DNA of 64,000 nucleotides from positions 1 through 64,000 of the forward strand of contig DATGMF010000003.1 in NCBI GenBank assembly GCA_035293765.1. The letters run 5' to 3'. A program made the position numbers and the translations under genes. Position 1 is the first letter of the stretch. Each line of letters opens with the position of its first letter. Below, piece after piece: positions 1 to 8,429 of the stretch. The notes below the pieces were generated by a model. It searched no databases. It was not told where the DNA came from and saw only the letters and a list, made by a program, of their open reading frames with translations. Source of the DNA: DASRHT01 sp035293765. Lineage in GTDB: Bacteria > Chloroflexota > Ktedonobacteria > Ktedonobacterales > Ktedonobacteraceae.

Positions 1-6
1 CCGGGG

Positions 7-1194
7 ATGGCGCTTGTGCGCTTTCTACGCCTTCACGATCTTGCTATCGAACTCTCTCTGGCGGTCGCTCTCAGCCTCTCCGTCGCGTCAATCGCTGCCG
101 GTGCATTGCTCTATGCGAAACACTGGTCCCCTGTAAATACCTTGACGACGCTGGTCCTGCTGACGCTTACCTGCTCCATCGCTCAGCTCATCATGCAGCT
201 TCCCATCGTTGGCATTGCTACTACCCAAAAACAGAGCGATGACATCGCTGAGAGCGAGACAATGGCGCTGGCCGCGCTCAAGGGCAAAGTCGGAGAGCAA
301 CAGGAGGTGGTAAAGGCGAGCACGCCTCAGCCCCCCAGTCGTGTCCGCAAAGCAGCCTGGGGCCTGGAAGAGGCCGCCACCACCGTCATCCCTGCTACCG
401 CCAACCAGCGGCCAATACAGAGTATTGGACAAGGCGCCACCTCCAAGTCTCACAAAAAAGAGATTGAGCAGGCGGCAACCACCATTCTACCTGCTGTGGC
501 TCACGCGCAAACACAGCACAGCGTTGCCGAAAAAGATACAACCCTGCTGACTGCCGTTTCTAGCTCTCCAGCTATGCAAAAGATCGAAGAGAAAGATACA
601 ACCCTGCTGGCTGCCGTCTCCAGTTCCCCAGGCTCTCAAAAGATCGAAGAGAAAGACACGACGCTTCTGCCCTCTGCTAAACCGCAAAGCGTTAAAAAGA
701 AAGATGCAGCTCTTTCATCTGCTCCCATTGAGACGCAGAATACCCAGGTACTGCATAAAGAGGAACGTGTGTCCCCGGTGACTGAGCCGCCGGAGACGCC
801 AAAGATTGAGGAGAAAAAAGCAACACCTCCACCTTCCGTTGGCAGGCCGCCGGAGACGCCTAAAATTGAGAAGGCAATGGCGACCCCTCCAACTTCTGTT
901 ACCAAACCACCGGAGACGCCAGCAATTGTTGAGAAAAAGGCGAGCGGTCCGGCCCCTCTGACTAAATCGCAGCAGCCACCAGAGGGTAAGGAGAAAGAGC
1001 ACGCCGATAAGAAACCAGGCGTTCAGGCGCAACAGCAGAAGGCAGAAAATCGTGATCGCGACACCGACGCCGAGATAGAAAGTAACAGTGAGGAGCCGAC
1101 CTCTCCTGGTGAAACGCCAAATTCTCTTCCTGCACTTTCCTCCCCCGTAAGGGCTAAACCTCTGTTGAAGAAAAGTCGGCTATCGGGTGAATAG
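7..1194 (+). CDS. Membrane-anchored low-complexity protein
   Basis: I do not recognise the family. Two hydrophobic segments (about residues 12-37 and 44-66) would anchor the N-terminus in the membrane. The remaining 300 or so residues are rich in Pro, Lys, Glu and Thr and look disordered. That tail contains internal repeats: an EKDTTLL unit three times between about residues 174 and 220, and a PPETPKIE-like unit three times between about 260 and 310. No catalytic motif is visible. Only six bases precede the ATG, with no in-frame stop, so the true start may lie outside the window. A spacer or surface-exposed role is possible but is inference. Confidence 0.6.
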   Translation: MALVRFLRLHDLAIELSLAVALSLSVASIAAGALLYAKHWSPVNTLTTLVLLTLTCSIAQLIMQLPIVGIATTQKQSDDIAESETMALAALKGKVGEQQEVVKASTPQPPSRVRKAAWGLEEAATTVIPATANQRPIQSIGQGATSKSHKKEIEQAATTILPAVAHAQTQHSVAEKDTTLLTAVSSSPAMQKIEEKDTTLLAAVSSSPGSQKIEEKDTTLLPSAKPQSVKKKDAALSSAPIETQNTQVLHKEERVSPVTEPPETPKIEEKKATPPPSVGRPPETPKIEKAMATPPTSVTKPPETPAIVEKKASGPAPLTKSQQPPEGKEKEHADKKPGVQAQQQKAENRDRDTDAEIESNSEEPTSPGETPNSLPALSSPVRAKPLLKKSRLSGE

Positions 1195-1321
1195 ATATAG
1201 TATAGTCGCGATGCAATACCCGTGAGCAAAGTAAGAATGCTTTAACGCTTACTTACAGCATATGTGTTGTCATTACAGTTGTTAAAACGTACAAAGGGTT
1301 TATGTGGTGAAGGAGGAATAC

Positions 1322-1747
1322 ATGGGATTACGTGGGAAAGGGAAGCGTGATACCAATAGCATAGGGGAGATTAGCGAATCAGCTATTATCACCCGCTTTT
1401 TGCAGCTTGGTTATGCAGTTTTCACTCCCTATGGGGGAAACCAGCGAACTGACCTGGTCATCGAAGATACTGACGGGCAGTTTTGGCGCATACAGTGTAA
1501 GACAGGTTGGATTGAGGAGGATGGTGCAGTACTTGTATTTAAAACAGCTAATCATAACGGCCAGAGAAGGGAATGGCGACACTATCGAGGACAGTGCGAC
1601 TATTTCGCTGTATACAACGAGGATTTGAATAAGGTGTATCTCATTTTGGTAGATGAGGTTGGCACTAATCAAGCAAAGTTTCGACTGCTACCAGCAAAGA
1701 ACAATCAAGCGAAGCATGTGCGGTGGGCGAAGGACTACGAGTTGTAA
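1322..1747 (+). CDS. PD-(D/E)XK nuclease-like protein
   Basis: 141 residues. The N-terminal half carries a PD-(D/E)XK-type core: GEISES near residue 16, then GGNQRTDLVIE with Asp44, then a strand ending in IQCK with Gln58 and Lys60, a QxK variant of the ExK motif. The order matches the small PDDEXK_5 / group I intron-associated endonuclease family, whose members are often stand-alone proteins of unknown substrate. I chose ATG 1322 because AAGGAGGAA at 1310-1318 is well spaced from it; two in-frame GTG codons just upstream (1304, 1307) overlap or precede this ribosome site. The gene ends one base before a tRNA on the other strand. A DNA-processing role is inferred from the fold only. Confidence 0.75.
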   Translation: MGLRGKGKRDTNSIGEISESAIITRFLQLGYAVFTPYGGNQRTDLVIEDTDGQFWRIQCKTGWIEEDGAVLVFKTANHNGQRREWRHYRGQCDYFAVYNEDLNKVYLILVDEVGTNQAKFRLLPAKNNQAKHVRWAKDYEL

Positions 1748-1748
1748 A

Positions 1749-1821
1749 TGGGCCCAGCTGGGATCGAACCAGCGACCAATCCGTTATGAGCGGACTGCTC
1801 TAACCGCTGAGCTATGGGCCC
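1749..1821 (-). tRNA. tRNA with CAT anticodon, probably tRNA-Ile2 (lysidine type)
   Basis: Complete 73-nt cloverleaf on the minus strand: the 7-bp acceptor stem (5' GGGCCCA) pairs perfectly, with discriminator A and TTCGATC in the T loop. The anticodon loop is CTCATAA, anticodon CAT. The stem-loop GCTCATAACGG resembles bacterial tRNA-Ile2, whose C34 is modified to lysidine to read AUA, more than elongator tRNA-Met. No CCA is encoded. The Ile2 versus Met choice is inference. Confidence 0.9.
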
Positions 1822-1906
1822 GTGTGCAACGATTGTAGCATACTTCGGCAGTTTTGGGAAGAGGGAAAAGCGGCAATTTTCCCCGAGATAAAAATAGTAT
1901 GTCGTT

Positions 1907-1935
1907 GGAGGGCAGGGGCTAGCCCTGTCCCTACA
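1907..1935. repeat. Dispersed GTAGGGRC palindrome, copy 1
   Basis: Imperfect palindrome centred on GGGGCTAGCCC with GGGAC/GTCCC-like arms ending in CTACA. It is closely similar, in reverse orientation, to the palindrome at 30929-30956 and related by its ends to those at 35491-35564 and 56677-56701. It lies where the 5' part of the truncated channel-like gene would be expected. Confidence 0.6.
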
Positions 1936-2018
1936 GTCTATGGTTGTAATATCATGTCACACTATACTCAAGAATAATCCGGCACATGATTTACTCTTGT
2001 CGAGGGCAGATAGCATAG

Positions 2019-2463
2019 TGCATCGAAAGGAAAGTTGGCTTTGACCGCATGGCGACGCGCATTGGCCTGAGCCGTTTTGAGCAGAGGATGAATGTGCGCA
2101 TGGATGCGGCTGGTCTTTTGGGTAAGATCGTCTTCTGGTTCGTTTTCCTGGTCTTCCTGGTTCCCGCTGTGGATACGTTGGGTCTGACAACCGTGAGCAA
2201 TCTGCTTCACAGCTATCATTGGGGCGCTGGCTCTGGCCTTCGCGCTGGCATTTGGGCTCGGCGGACGCGAATCTGCTCAGAGGTGGCTGGCACGCGGAGA
2301 AAATACGTTAAGTAATGTGACGATTACTCCTCGCTACAATGACAGCACCACTGTCTCTTCTCAGTACGACGATGCCATAACCGTGACACCTGCTTCTCAG
2401 ATGCGTTCACCCCGACAGAGGAACGAGTCAGAGCAGATGAGCAGAGACTATGACAATCAATAA
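2019..2463 (+). pseudogene. Broken conserved-TM-helix (mechanosensitive channel-like) gene remnant
   Basis: From 2019 the frame reads VGFDRMATRIGLSRFEQRM, followed by a long hydrophobic helix and DTLGLTTVSNLLHS. This resembles the conserved TM helix repeat (PF05552) of small channel-like membrane proteins. The frame is lost near 2211-2215. One base later the homologous reading resumes as IIGALALAFALAFGLGGRES and runs to a polar tail ending at TAA 2461-2463. Removing one T at 2214 joins the two parts cleanly. A TAG at 2016-2018 blocks the upstream frame, and no earlier TM helix is seen, so the 5' half is missing as well. Truncation plus frameshift make it a pseudogene unless the shift is a sequencing error. 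Confidence 0.7.
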
Positions 2464-2504
2464 GGGTAGATGCAGCATCTAGCTAAAAATTGCCTGCTAA
2501 AATC

Positions 2505-2539
2505 AAGGCGAACCAGCGTATACCATACTGGTTCGCCTT
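2505..2539 (+). terminator. Strong hairpin after the channel remnant
   Basis: A perfect 12-bp stem (AAGGCGAACCAG at 2505-2516 with its complement at 2528-2539) and an 11-nt loop, followed by only a short T run. It probably ends transcription of the decayed gene or insulates the korAB promoter. Confidence 0.55.
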
Positions 2540-2656
2540 TATGCATCTAGCGCATTGGTGATAAACAAGAGGCAAAATGGGAATATTGTCATAGGACTAT
2601 GCGGTTATAATCTGAAGAAATCATATTTTTACTTAGCTCACTTCGCCGAAGTGTGC

Positions 2657-2662
2657 TATAAT
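2657..2662 (+). promoter_or_regulatory. Candidate -10 box for korAB
   Basis: Perfect TATAAT within GTGCTATAAT. The best upstream -35 is only a weak TTAGCT at a spacing near 18. If used, it gives a leader of about 300 nt before korA. Confidence 0.4.
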
Positions 2663-2664
2663 AG

Positions 2665-2965
2665 CAGAAGTCAAGTGCGAGTTCTGTCTGATCCTACTGG
2701 TAATCAACTCAACAAACCAGGGTGCTTTATCAAGAACCAGTGGGAAAGAGGACCGGAAAGAAGCGGGCATACATCATGTTTCACCGCTGTTTGGTAAGTG
2801 GTAGAAGAATAAAAATGCACGAGATGGATATCTCGTTTTTCGCTCAGAAGAGATTGGTACGTACGTCCAGTAGCAGATCTCCCCGACAAAGCGAGACCGC
2901 TTTTAACGAAACCGCGCCATATCCAGACGCATGGCGCGGTCTGACATTTTTCGAGGGGGCATTCG
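2665..2965 (+). promoter_or_regulatory. Long korA leader with two terminator-like hairpins
   Basis: About 300 nt without a convincing gene separate the TATAAT from korA. It contains CGAGAT-GGAT-ATCTCG followed directly by TTTTT (2820-2840). It also contains a 10-bp GC-rich stem, ACCGCGCCAT (2911-2920) with its complement at 2931-2940, then TTTTT at 2947-2951. The second hairpin ends just before the korA ribosome site (GAGGGGG, 2953-2959). That layout fits a transcription-attenuation leader. I could not match it to a T-box (no GGTGGNACCGCG) or another named riboswitch, so the ligand and mechanism are unknown. Confidence 0.5.
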
Positions 2966-4741
2966 ATGGAGAATGAAGTCACAGTAACAATCCGTATCGG
3001 TGGTGAGTCAGGTGAAGGTACCATATCAGGTGGTGATATCCTTGCCCTGGCCTCTGCCCGCTGGGGGTATTATGTCTATACCTTCAGAACGTTCCCTGCC
3101 GAGATCCTCGGCGGACCCTGTATGTTCCAGGTTGGCATCAGCAACAAACCTGTGAAGTCGATGGGCGACTACGCTGATGTGCTCATTTGCCTGAACAAGG
3201 AAGCCTATGATCGCAACATTGGCGATCTACGTCACGGGGGCGTGCTCATCTACGATCCTTCTGATTTCACACCTGAGACCGGCGATTGCATTACCTACGC
3301 TATTCCGTTCAACGAGATTGCCCGGAAAGAAATCCAATTGTTCCAGACAAAGAACATGGTCATGCTCGGCGCGATCTCTGCCCTGTTCGGACCGCCTCTA
3401 GAGGCCATCGTGCAGGTTGTCGAGTCAAAACTCTCCAAATCGCGCAAAGCCAACACAACGCTGATGGAGAAAAATTTGCTGGCCCTGGAGGCCGCAAAAA
3501 AATATGTTACGGAAAAGCTTTCTAAACACGATCCCTATGTTCTCGGCCCTGTGGAGAAAGCCAACCGCGTTGTGCTTAATGGCAATCAAGCCTTAGTAGC
3601 AGGCGCCCTGGCTGCTCAATGTCGCTTTTTTGCAGGCTATCCTATCACCCCTGCCAGCGATATTATGGAGGGTATGGCAAAGGAGCTGCCAGCGGTCGGC
3701 GGCACATTTTTACAGGCGGAGGATGAGATGGCGGCCCTTGCCTCCGTGCTCGGCGCCTCTTATGGCGGTGTACGAGCCATGACCGCGACCTCCGGCCCCG
3801 GTTTTTCTCTTATGACTGAACTTATCGGCCTTTCATCAATGGCAGAACTTCCCGCCGTCATCGTCGATGCGCAGCGCGCTGGCCCGAGCACTGGCATGCC
3901 GACGAAAATGGAGCAATCCGACCTGAGCTTCGCGCTGAACGCCGGACATGGCGACACGCCGCGCATGGTTGTAGCGCCCGCGGATGTTAAGGACTGCTAC
4001 GAACTGATCATCCTGGCCTTTAATATGGCCGAACGCTATCAGATGCCGGTGCTGTTTCTTACTGACCAGTCACTGACAGCACGCGTGGAGAGCGTCGATA
4101 GCGACATTTTCAGACCGTTGCCGCTGCAAAGCCGCGCCGAGTTTGACATACACGCCGCTAACGGCAATGGCGCAAACGGTAAAACGCTGGTCGGAGCTGC
4201 CGCGACCTCCAACGAGTACGCTCGCTACGCCTATACCGCCAGCGGCATCTCGCCTATCAGCACGCCGGGAGCCGGGGCAATTGGCTACGTCGCAACCGGC
4301 CTGGAACACGATGAGCAGGGGCACCCCGATTACGAGCCGGAAGATCATACGGCGATGATGGAAAAACGCTTCCGCAAGCTCGATACCGCGGCGGAAGAGC
4401 TGCCTCAGCCACAACGCTATGGCGACGAGGATGCAACCATTGGCCTGATCGGCTGGGGCTCAACCGAGGGCACCATCCAGGAGGCCATTGACCGCGCACG
4501 CGCCAAAGGCTACAAAGCGGCAGCATTACATCTCAAGATCCTTTCGCCGCTGCCAGATCGTACTATTCGCGATTTCATCCACTCAGTACAAAAGGTCATC
4601 ATTCCAGAGTGCAACTACTCCGGGCAACTGGCTAATCTACTGGGTGCAAAATATGGGCTACAAGCGATTCGTGTGAACAAGTTCGGCGGCATCCCCTTTA
4701 CCGCCGGCGAGATCCTACGGGCTATCGAGGAGGTTAGTTAA
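2966..4741 (+). CDS. korA: 2-oxoacid:ferredoxin oxidoreductase, fused gamma-alpha subunit
   Basis: 591 residues combining a gamma domain (about 1-185, starting RIGGESGEGT) with an alpha domain (about 190-591). The alpha domain carries GYPITPASD near residue 223, and AEDEMAALASVLGASYGG and TSGPGFSLMTE typical of the pyrimidine-binding part. With the downstream beta subunit it would oxidatively decarboxylate 2-oxoglutarate or a related 2-oxoacid to the acyl-CoA and reduce ferredoxin, in the cytoplasm. The fused gamma-alpha form is usual for two-subunit KorAB enzymes. The stop is two bases from korB, so the pair is co-translated. The preceding leader may attenuate transcription. Exact substrate (2-oxoglutarate versus pyruvate) cannot be fixed from sequence alone. 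Confidence 0.92.
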   Translation: MENEVTVTIRIGGESGEGTISGGDILALASARWGYYVYTFRTFPAEILGGPCMFQVGISNKPVKSMGDYADVLICLNKEAYDRNIGDLRHGGVLIYDPSDFTPETGDCITYAIPFNEIARKEIQLFQTKNMVMLGAISALFGPPLEAIVQVVESKLSKSRKANTTLMEKNLLALEAAKKYVTEKLSKHDPYVLGPVEKANRVVLNGNQALVAGALAAQCRFFAGYPITPASDIMEGMAKELPAVGGTFLQAEDEMAALASVLGASYGGVRAMTATSGPGFSLMTELIGLSSMAELPAVIVDAQRAGPSTGMPTKMEQSDLSFALNAGHGDTPRMVVAPADVKDCYELIILAFNMAERYQMPVLFLTDQSLTARVESVDSDIFRPLPLQSRAEFDIHAANGNGANGKTLVGAAATSNEYARYAYTASGISPISTPGAGAIGYVATGLEHDEQGHPDYEPEDHTAMMEKRFRKLDTAAEELPQPQRYGDEDATIGLIGWGSTEGTIQEAIDRARAKGYKAAALHLKILSPLPDRTIRDFIHSVQKVIIPECNYSGQLANLLGAKYGLQAIRVNKFGGIPFTAGEILRAIEEVS

Positions 4742-4743
4742 TC

Positions 4744-5589
4744 ATGACACAGATGGTCATCAATCCCACACCGAAAGATTACAAGAGCGAGGTTAAGCCG
4801 ACATGGTGTCCAGGGTGTGGCGACTTCGGTGTCCTCAACGCCACGTATCGCGGCTTGGCCGGCCTCAAGCTGGCCCCAGACCAGACAGTGGTGGTATCCG
4901 GTATCGGCTGCTCTAGCCGCTTCCCACACTTTATGAAGACCTTCGGATTCCACAGTGTGCATGGACGCGCATTGCCTGTTGCCCAGGGATTGAAGCTAGC
5001 TCGACCTGACCTCACTGTCGTTGCCGTTGGCGGTGATGGTGACTTCTTTAGCATCGGGGCAGGCCATCTTATTCACGCCGCCCTGCGCAATATCGATATC
5101 ACTGTTGTTGTCATGGATAACGAGATTTATGGACTCACAAAGGGCCAGACTTCCCCCACATCGCCGCATGGTCATGTGACCAAGTCAACGCCCTATGGCC
5201 TCTTGGCTTCGCAGTTTAACCCCGTTGCTACTCTGCTCTCCTTAAATGTGAGCTTCGTGGCCCGTGGCTACTCGGCCAAACCTAAGGAACTCGCCGCGCT
5301 GATCGAGCAAGGCATTATGCATAAAGGCTTCTCTTTTATTCATGCTCTGAGCCCTTGCCCGACGTTCTTCCATACCTTCGATGCCTGGGATGCTTCCGTG
5401 ACGCCCATCCCAACCGACCACGATACCAGTGATCGCGCCAAAGCGGTAGCGCTGGCTATGGAGACGGAAAAGCAGTATATTGGCCTTTTCTATAAAGAAG
5501 ACCGACCAACGATGGACGAAGCCGCTCATCAGCTCGCTGAGCGGGCCAAACCGTTCAACATTGAACAGTACATCGAACGCTACGCGTAA
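4744..5589 (+). CDS. korB: 2-oxoacid:ferredoxin oxidoreductase, beta subunit
   Basis: 281 residues. TWCPGCGDFG places Cys22 and Cys25 of the single [4Fe-4S] cluster near the N-terminus, with another Cys in GIGCSS. The thiamine diphosphate-Mg motif is GGDGDFFSIG (about 97-106) with the downstream Asn in VVMDNEIYGLTKGQTSPT. This is the catalytic half that pairs with KorA. Its length is normal for KorB. It is followed by a strong terminator, so the operon is just these two genes; no ferredoxin gene is adjacent. Confidence 0.93.
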   Translation: MTQMVINPTPKDYKSEVKPTWCPGCGDFGVLNATYRGLAGLKLAPDQTVVVSGIGCSSRFPHFMKTFGFHSVHGRALPVAQGLKLARPDLTVVAVGGDGDFFSIGAGHLIHAALRNIDITVVVMDNEIYGLTKGQTSPTSPHGHVTKSTPYGLLASQFNPVATLLSLNVSFVARGYSAKPKELAALIEQGIMHKGFSFIHALSPCPTFFHTFDAWDASVTPIPTDHDTSDRAKAVALAMETEKQYIGLFYKEDRPTMDEAAHQLAERAKPFNIEQYIERYA

Positions 5590-5600
5590 TACGCTTAAAT

Positions 5601-5640
5601 AATAACCAGAGCCGCTGAATTGGCTCTGGTTATTTTTATT
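5601..5640. terminator. Intrinsic terminator, probably bidirectional
   Basis: A 13-bp stem, AATAACCAGAGCC (5601-5613) with its complement at 5622-5634, continues into TTTATT. It separates korB from the convergent zinc-ribbon gene. Confidence 0.9.
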
Positions 5641-5683
5641 TATTGGCAAAACCAATAATCATTCATCCCGGTTCGGCGATGTT

Positions 5684-5902
5684 TTAGCGAGCTTCCATCT
5701 GAACCAGGGTGGGGATGCGCAGAGAGTTGATAACCGCCTGCGAGAAGCGCTCGCCACAGGAACGGCAGAATAAGCCGCTTTCGTTGTGATAGGTTCCACC
5801 AATGGCGGTTAGCTGCCTTTCTGCTGGTTTGCCGCACCATTCGCAAAAACTACCACGAGGGGCAAAATCAACGGAGATAGGTCGGCGGAATTCGTTTTGC
5901 AT
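5684..5902 (-). CDS. Small zinc-ribbon protein
   Basis: 72 residues with two knuckles, CEWCG and CRSCGERF, separated by about 25 residues; this is a small treble-clef or zinc-ribbon layout. No named family is recognised. AGGAGG lies 8 nt before the ATG at 5902, which supports real translation. It could bind nucleic acid or act as a metal-binding adaptor, but nothing in the context decides this. Confidence 0.7.
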   Translation of the reverse strand: MQNEFRRPISVDFAPRGSFCEWCGKPAERQLTAIGGTYHNESGLFCRSCGERFSQAVINSLRIPTLVQMEAR

Positions 5903-6130
5903 GAGGGGTTCCTCCTAAATTGTGCTGAATCACTGGAACTGCTCAACATGAACTATAAAACAGCACGTCAGGGGATTATCGTATCTGGTGAAGATATCAC
6001 GACGATACGTCATCCTTATGATAGCGCATCATCGCCCTTGAGCAACGTTGCTCTTGCAAGACGAATTATAGCATATTTCTATACAAATAGCCAGCTTTTT
6101 AATAAACACATCTATCACAAATACATCACA

Positions 6131-6400
6131 TTATGAGGATGGTGGAATAGTAGAGGATTCCGGCGTGGACCCTTCCTCCTCCAGCGCGGGAAACCTTGAA
6201 GAGAGACGATCCCCCGCGATCCAGCCAATGGCGCCAAGCCCCACCGTGAGGCCGAGCCAGGTCAGCAAAATCGTGTTGAGCGCAATATTATACACAGAGG
6301 CCATCACGCCCGCAATGATAATTCCTAAGGTCAGGCCAATGGTAATCCCGATCAGACACCCTGGATGCTTGAGGTTACGCCCCCGCAATTGTTTCATCAT
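6131..6400 (-). CDS. Small two-helix membrane protein
   Basis: 89 residues from the ATG at 6400. Two hydrophobic segments (about 14-35 and 41-63) are joined by a short loop and followed by a polar, Ser/Pro-rich tail. The same frame stays open to 6700, but that extension overlaps the kinase gene on the other strand and reads as its shadow, so I start at the MMKQL methionine. No strong ribosome site precedes it. Function unknown. Confidence 0.6.
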   Translation of the reverse strand: MMKQLRGRNLKHPGCLIGITIGLTLGIIIAGVMASVYNIALNTILLTWLGLTVGLGAIGWIAGDRLSSRFPALEEEGSTPESSTIPPSS

Positions 6401-6554
6401 AACGCCAGTCAGACACCTTCTTCTTTGTGTTGATATCTGGATCATAGCGCGCCAGCTCAGGTCCGTCAAGCTTTTTTCTCGGGCCGCCCCATTATGCGCC
6501 CTGATTATACTAATTATACAGAAGGCTGCTTGCTCCAAAGAAGAGAGATGATCC

Positions 6555-7085
6555 GTGCAAATTGCAAATACACTCATCGTCATGCGTGGATATCCTGGCA
6601 CCGGGAAGAGTACGATTGCGCGCGCAATCGCTAAAACGTTGCATATCCCTTTGATTGACCGCGATGTGATACGCCAGGTGATAGTCAACATTCTGGGCAA
6701 TCATGCCGAGGTCGGGCACCTGGCGTACGAGATGATCTTCGCTCTGGCCCGCGAACAGCTCAAGCTTGGACTCAGCCTGGTTATCGATACCCCGCTTACG
6801 TACTACAGAACCTACGAGCAGGCCCGTCAACTGGCGGCCTCCTTCCATGTGCCCATGCTGGTGGTTCATTGCCAGTGCTCCCCGCAGCTCCAAAAGCATC
6901 GCCTTGAGAGCCGCAAAGGCACAGTCTCTGAATTTCAGATTACCTCCTGGGAGGAATGGAAACAGTGGGAGCCGCGCTTTGAGGAGTTTGACGATGGAGG
7001 ATGTGTTATTGATACCGCGAACCAGATCGAAGATTCACTGACAAACATTTTTCAAGCCCTTCGTAACCTTTATGCAAAAGAATAA
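6555..7085 (+). CDS. P-loop kinase of the AAA_33 / zeta-like group
   Basis: 176 residues. A Walker A motif, GYPGTGKST (about 12-20), lies close to the N-terminus, followed by LIDRDVIRQ. VIDTPLTYYRTYEQ, and VVHCQCSP further on, match the substrate-binding region of small ATP-dependent kinases. Such proteins phosphorylate small molecules or nucleotides (chloramphenicol phosphotransferase, zeta toxin and gluconate kinase share the fold). The GTG start at 6555 has AAGAGAG upstream. No antitoxin-like partner is adjacent, so a toxin role is not supported. Substrate unknown. Confidence 0.75.
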   Translation: MQIANTLIVMRGYPGTGKSTIARAIAKTLHIPLIDRDVIRQVIVNILGNHAEVGHLAYEMIFALAREQLKLGLSLVIDTPLTYYRTYEQARQLAASFHVPMLVVHCQCSPQLQKHRLESRKGTVSEFQITSWEEWKQWEPRFEEFDDGGCVIDTANQIEDSLTNIFQALRNLYAKE

Positions 7086-7131
7086 CAGCCTCAAAGAGAT
7101 GAGGGAGGTTTTCAGACTACGACCTGGATTC

Positions 7132-7160
7132 TTGCAACTTCTCACCCCATTCCATACAAT
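7132..7160 (+). promoter_or_regulatory. Sigma-70-type promoter for the dehydrogenase gene
   Basis: TTGCAA (7132-7137) and TACAAT (7155-7160) at the ideal 17-bp spacing, about 85 bases upstream of the start codon. Confidence 0.65.
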
Positions 7161-7243
7161 AAAGCGTGTTATCTCTAACAAAACAACTCACTGACAGATA
7201 CCTGTTTTCCAGGATAGTCTATCCTGATACTCATGGAGGTTGA

Positions 7244-8275
7244 ATGAAAGCGACTGTATTTCATGAACAGAGTGATAAGAGCGCATTGCGCGTCGAGGAA
7301 ATGCCACAGCCAACACCAGGGCTGAGCGATGTGGTGGTAAAAGTCCATGCCTGCGGCGTGAACAGGCTGGATATTTATTCGCGAACGGGCCGCACGAAGA
7401 TCGCGCCAATGCCGCATATTGCCGGCTCGGAGGTCGCGGGCGAGATCGCCGCCGTCGGGGATGCGGTCAGCGGCCTGAGCGTGGGGCAGGCGGTGGCCGT
7501 CGCGCCTTACCTCTTCTGCGGTCAGTGCGAGTTCTGCCGCTCAGGAGAAGAGGTGCTTTGCCTCAAAGGCGATATCGTCGGCCTGGGCAGCCAGGGAGGG
7601 TACGCGGAATACGTGCGCGTCCCGGCATCCAGCATTGTGCCTCTCCCAACAGGCGTCGATTACGTGTCGGCGGCAGCGGTGGGGCTAGCAGCCATTACCG
7701 CGTGGCATATGCTGACCACACGCGTGCCACTTCGCCCCGGACAGGATGTACTGGTTCACGCAGCCGGTAGCGGCGTTGGCAGCGCGGCCATCCAGATCGC
7801 CAAACTCAGCGGCGCCCGCGTCATCACAACGGTAGGCTCCGCCGATAAAGTCGAGCAAGCGCGTAAACTGGGAGCTGACGAAGTTATTAACTATCGCGAG
7901 CAGGATTTTTTGCAGGAAGTGCGGCGCATCACGAACAAACGCGGCGTTGATGTGGTCGTCGAGCACGTCGGCGAGCAGACCTGGGAGAAGAGCGTCGCTT
8001 CTCTGGCGCGCCAGGGACGACTCGTTACCTGCGGAGCAACAACGGGTAACGACGGCAAGGTCAACCTCTGGAATCTCTTCGCCAAAGAGGTTTCGCTGAT
8101 TGGCTCCTACGGTGGCACGCGCCAGGATCTCGCCGACGTGCTCAAACTGGTGGCACAGGGACATTTCCATCCGGTTGTCTACGGCACCTATACGCTTGCA
8201 CAGGTTGACGAAGCGCACCGACTGATGGAGAGCCGGGAGCAGTTTGGTAAAATGATAATAACCCCTGGGGTATAA
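7244..8275 (+). CDS. Zinc-dependent alcohol dehydrogenase-like (MDR) oxidoreductase
   Basis: 343 residues of the medium-chain dehydrogenase/reductase superfamily. The N-terminal GroES-like domain carries CGVNRLD and GSEVAGEI. The structural zinc motif is CGQCEFCRSGEEVLC (about 93-107). The Rossmann domain has HAAGSGVGSAAIQIAK (about 170-185) and then GADEVINYREQDF. Overall it resembles quinone reductase/alcohol dehydrogenase-like enzymes that use NAD(P)H on an alcohol, aldehyde or enone. GGAGG precedes the ATG. It is a single gene with its own promoter. Substrate unknown. Confidence 0.85.
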   Translation: MKATVFHEQSDKSALRVEEMPQPTPGLSDVVVKVHACGVNRLDIYSRTGRTKIAPMPHIAGSEVAGEIAAVGDAVSGLSVGQAVAVAPYLFCGQCEFCRSGEEVLCLKGDIVGLGSQGGYAEYVRVPASSIVPLPTGVDYVSAAAVGLAAITAWHMLTTRVPLRPGQDVLVHAAGSGVGSAAIQIAKLSGARVITTVGSADKVEQARKLGADEVINYREQDFLQEVRRITNKRGVDVVVEHVGEQTWEKSVASLARQGRLVTCGATTGNDGKVNLWNLFAKEVSLIGSYGGTRQDLADVLKLVAQGHFHPVVYGTYTLAQVDEAHRLMESREQFGKMIITPGV

Positions 8276-8429
8276 TAAAAGTGTTACCGTTCAGCAATTC
8301 GCCCTAAAGATACTCGCAGGTATCGAAGGAAATACTTTAATTTTGTGCTTCCAACAGCGTAGCGAGTCTTCTCACTATGCGGGCGGAGGCACATATTTGA
8401 TCGCTATTCCCAGAAAGGAGAGTCTTGTT

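Noticed and set aside
1653..1838. ORF reading AQLGSNQRPIRYERTALTAELW
   Set aside because: This is the well-known translation of a tRNA gene in the opposite orientation, not a protein.
2881..2951. T-box leader before korA
   Set aside because: ACCGCG is present, but the preceding GGTGG of the T-box and the stem I motifs are missing; a 2-oxoacid oxidoreductase is also not a typical T-box target.
6401..6700. N-terminal extension of the small membrane protein at 6131
   Set aside because: The extension is antisense to the P-loop kinase gene and has no membrane or domain features.
6555..7085. Zeta-type toxin of a toxin-antitoxin pair
   Set aside because: The kinase fold fits, but no small antitoxin gene precedes it and the neighbours are unrelated.
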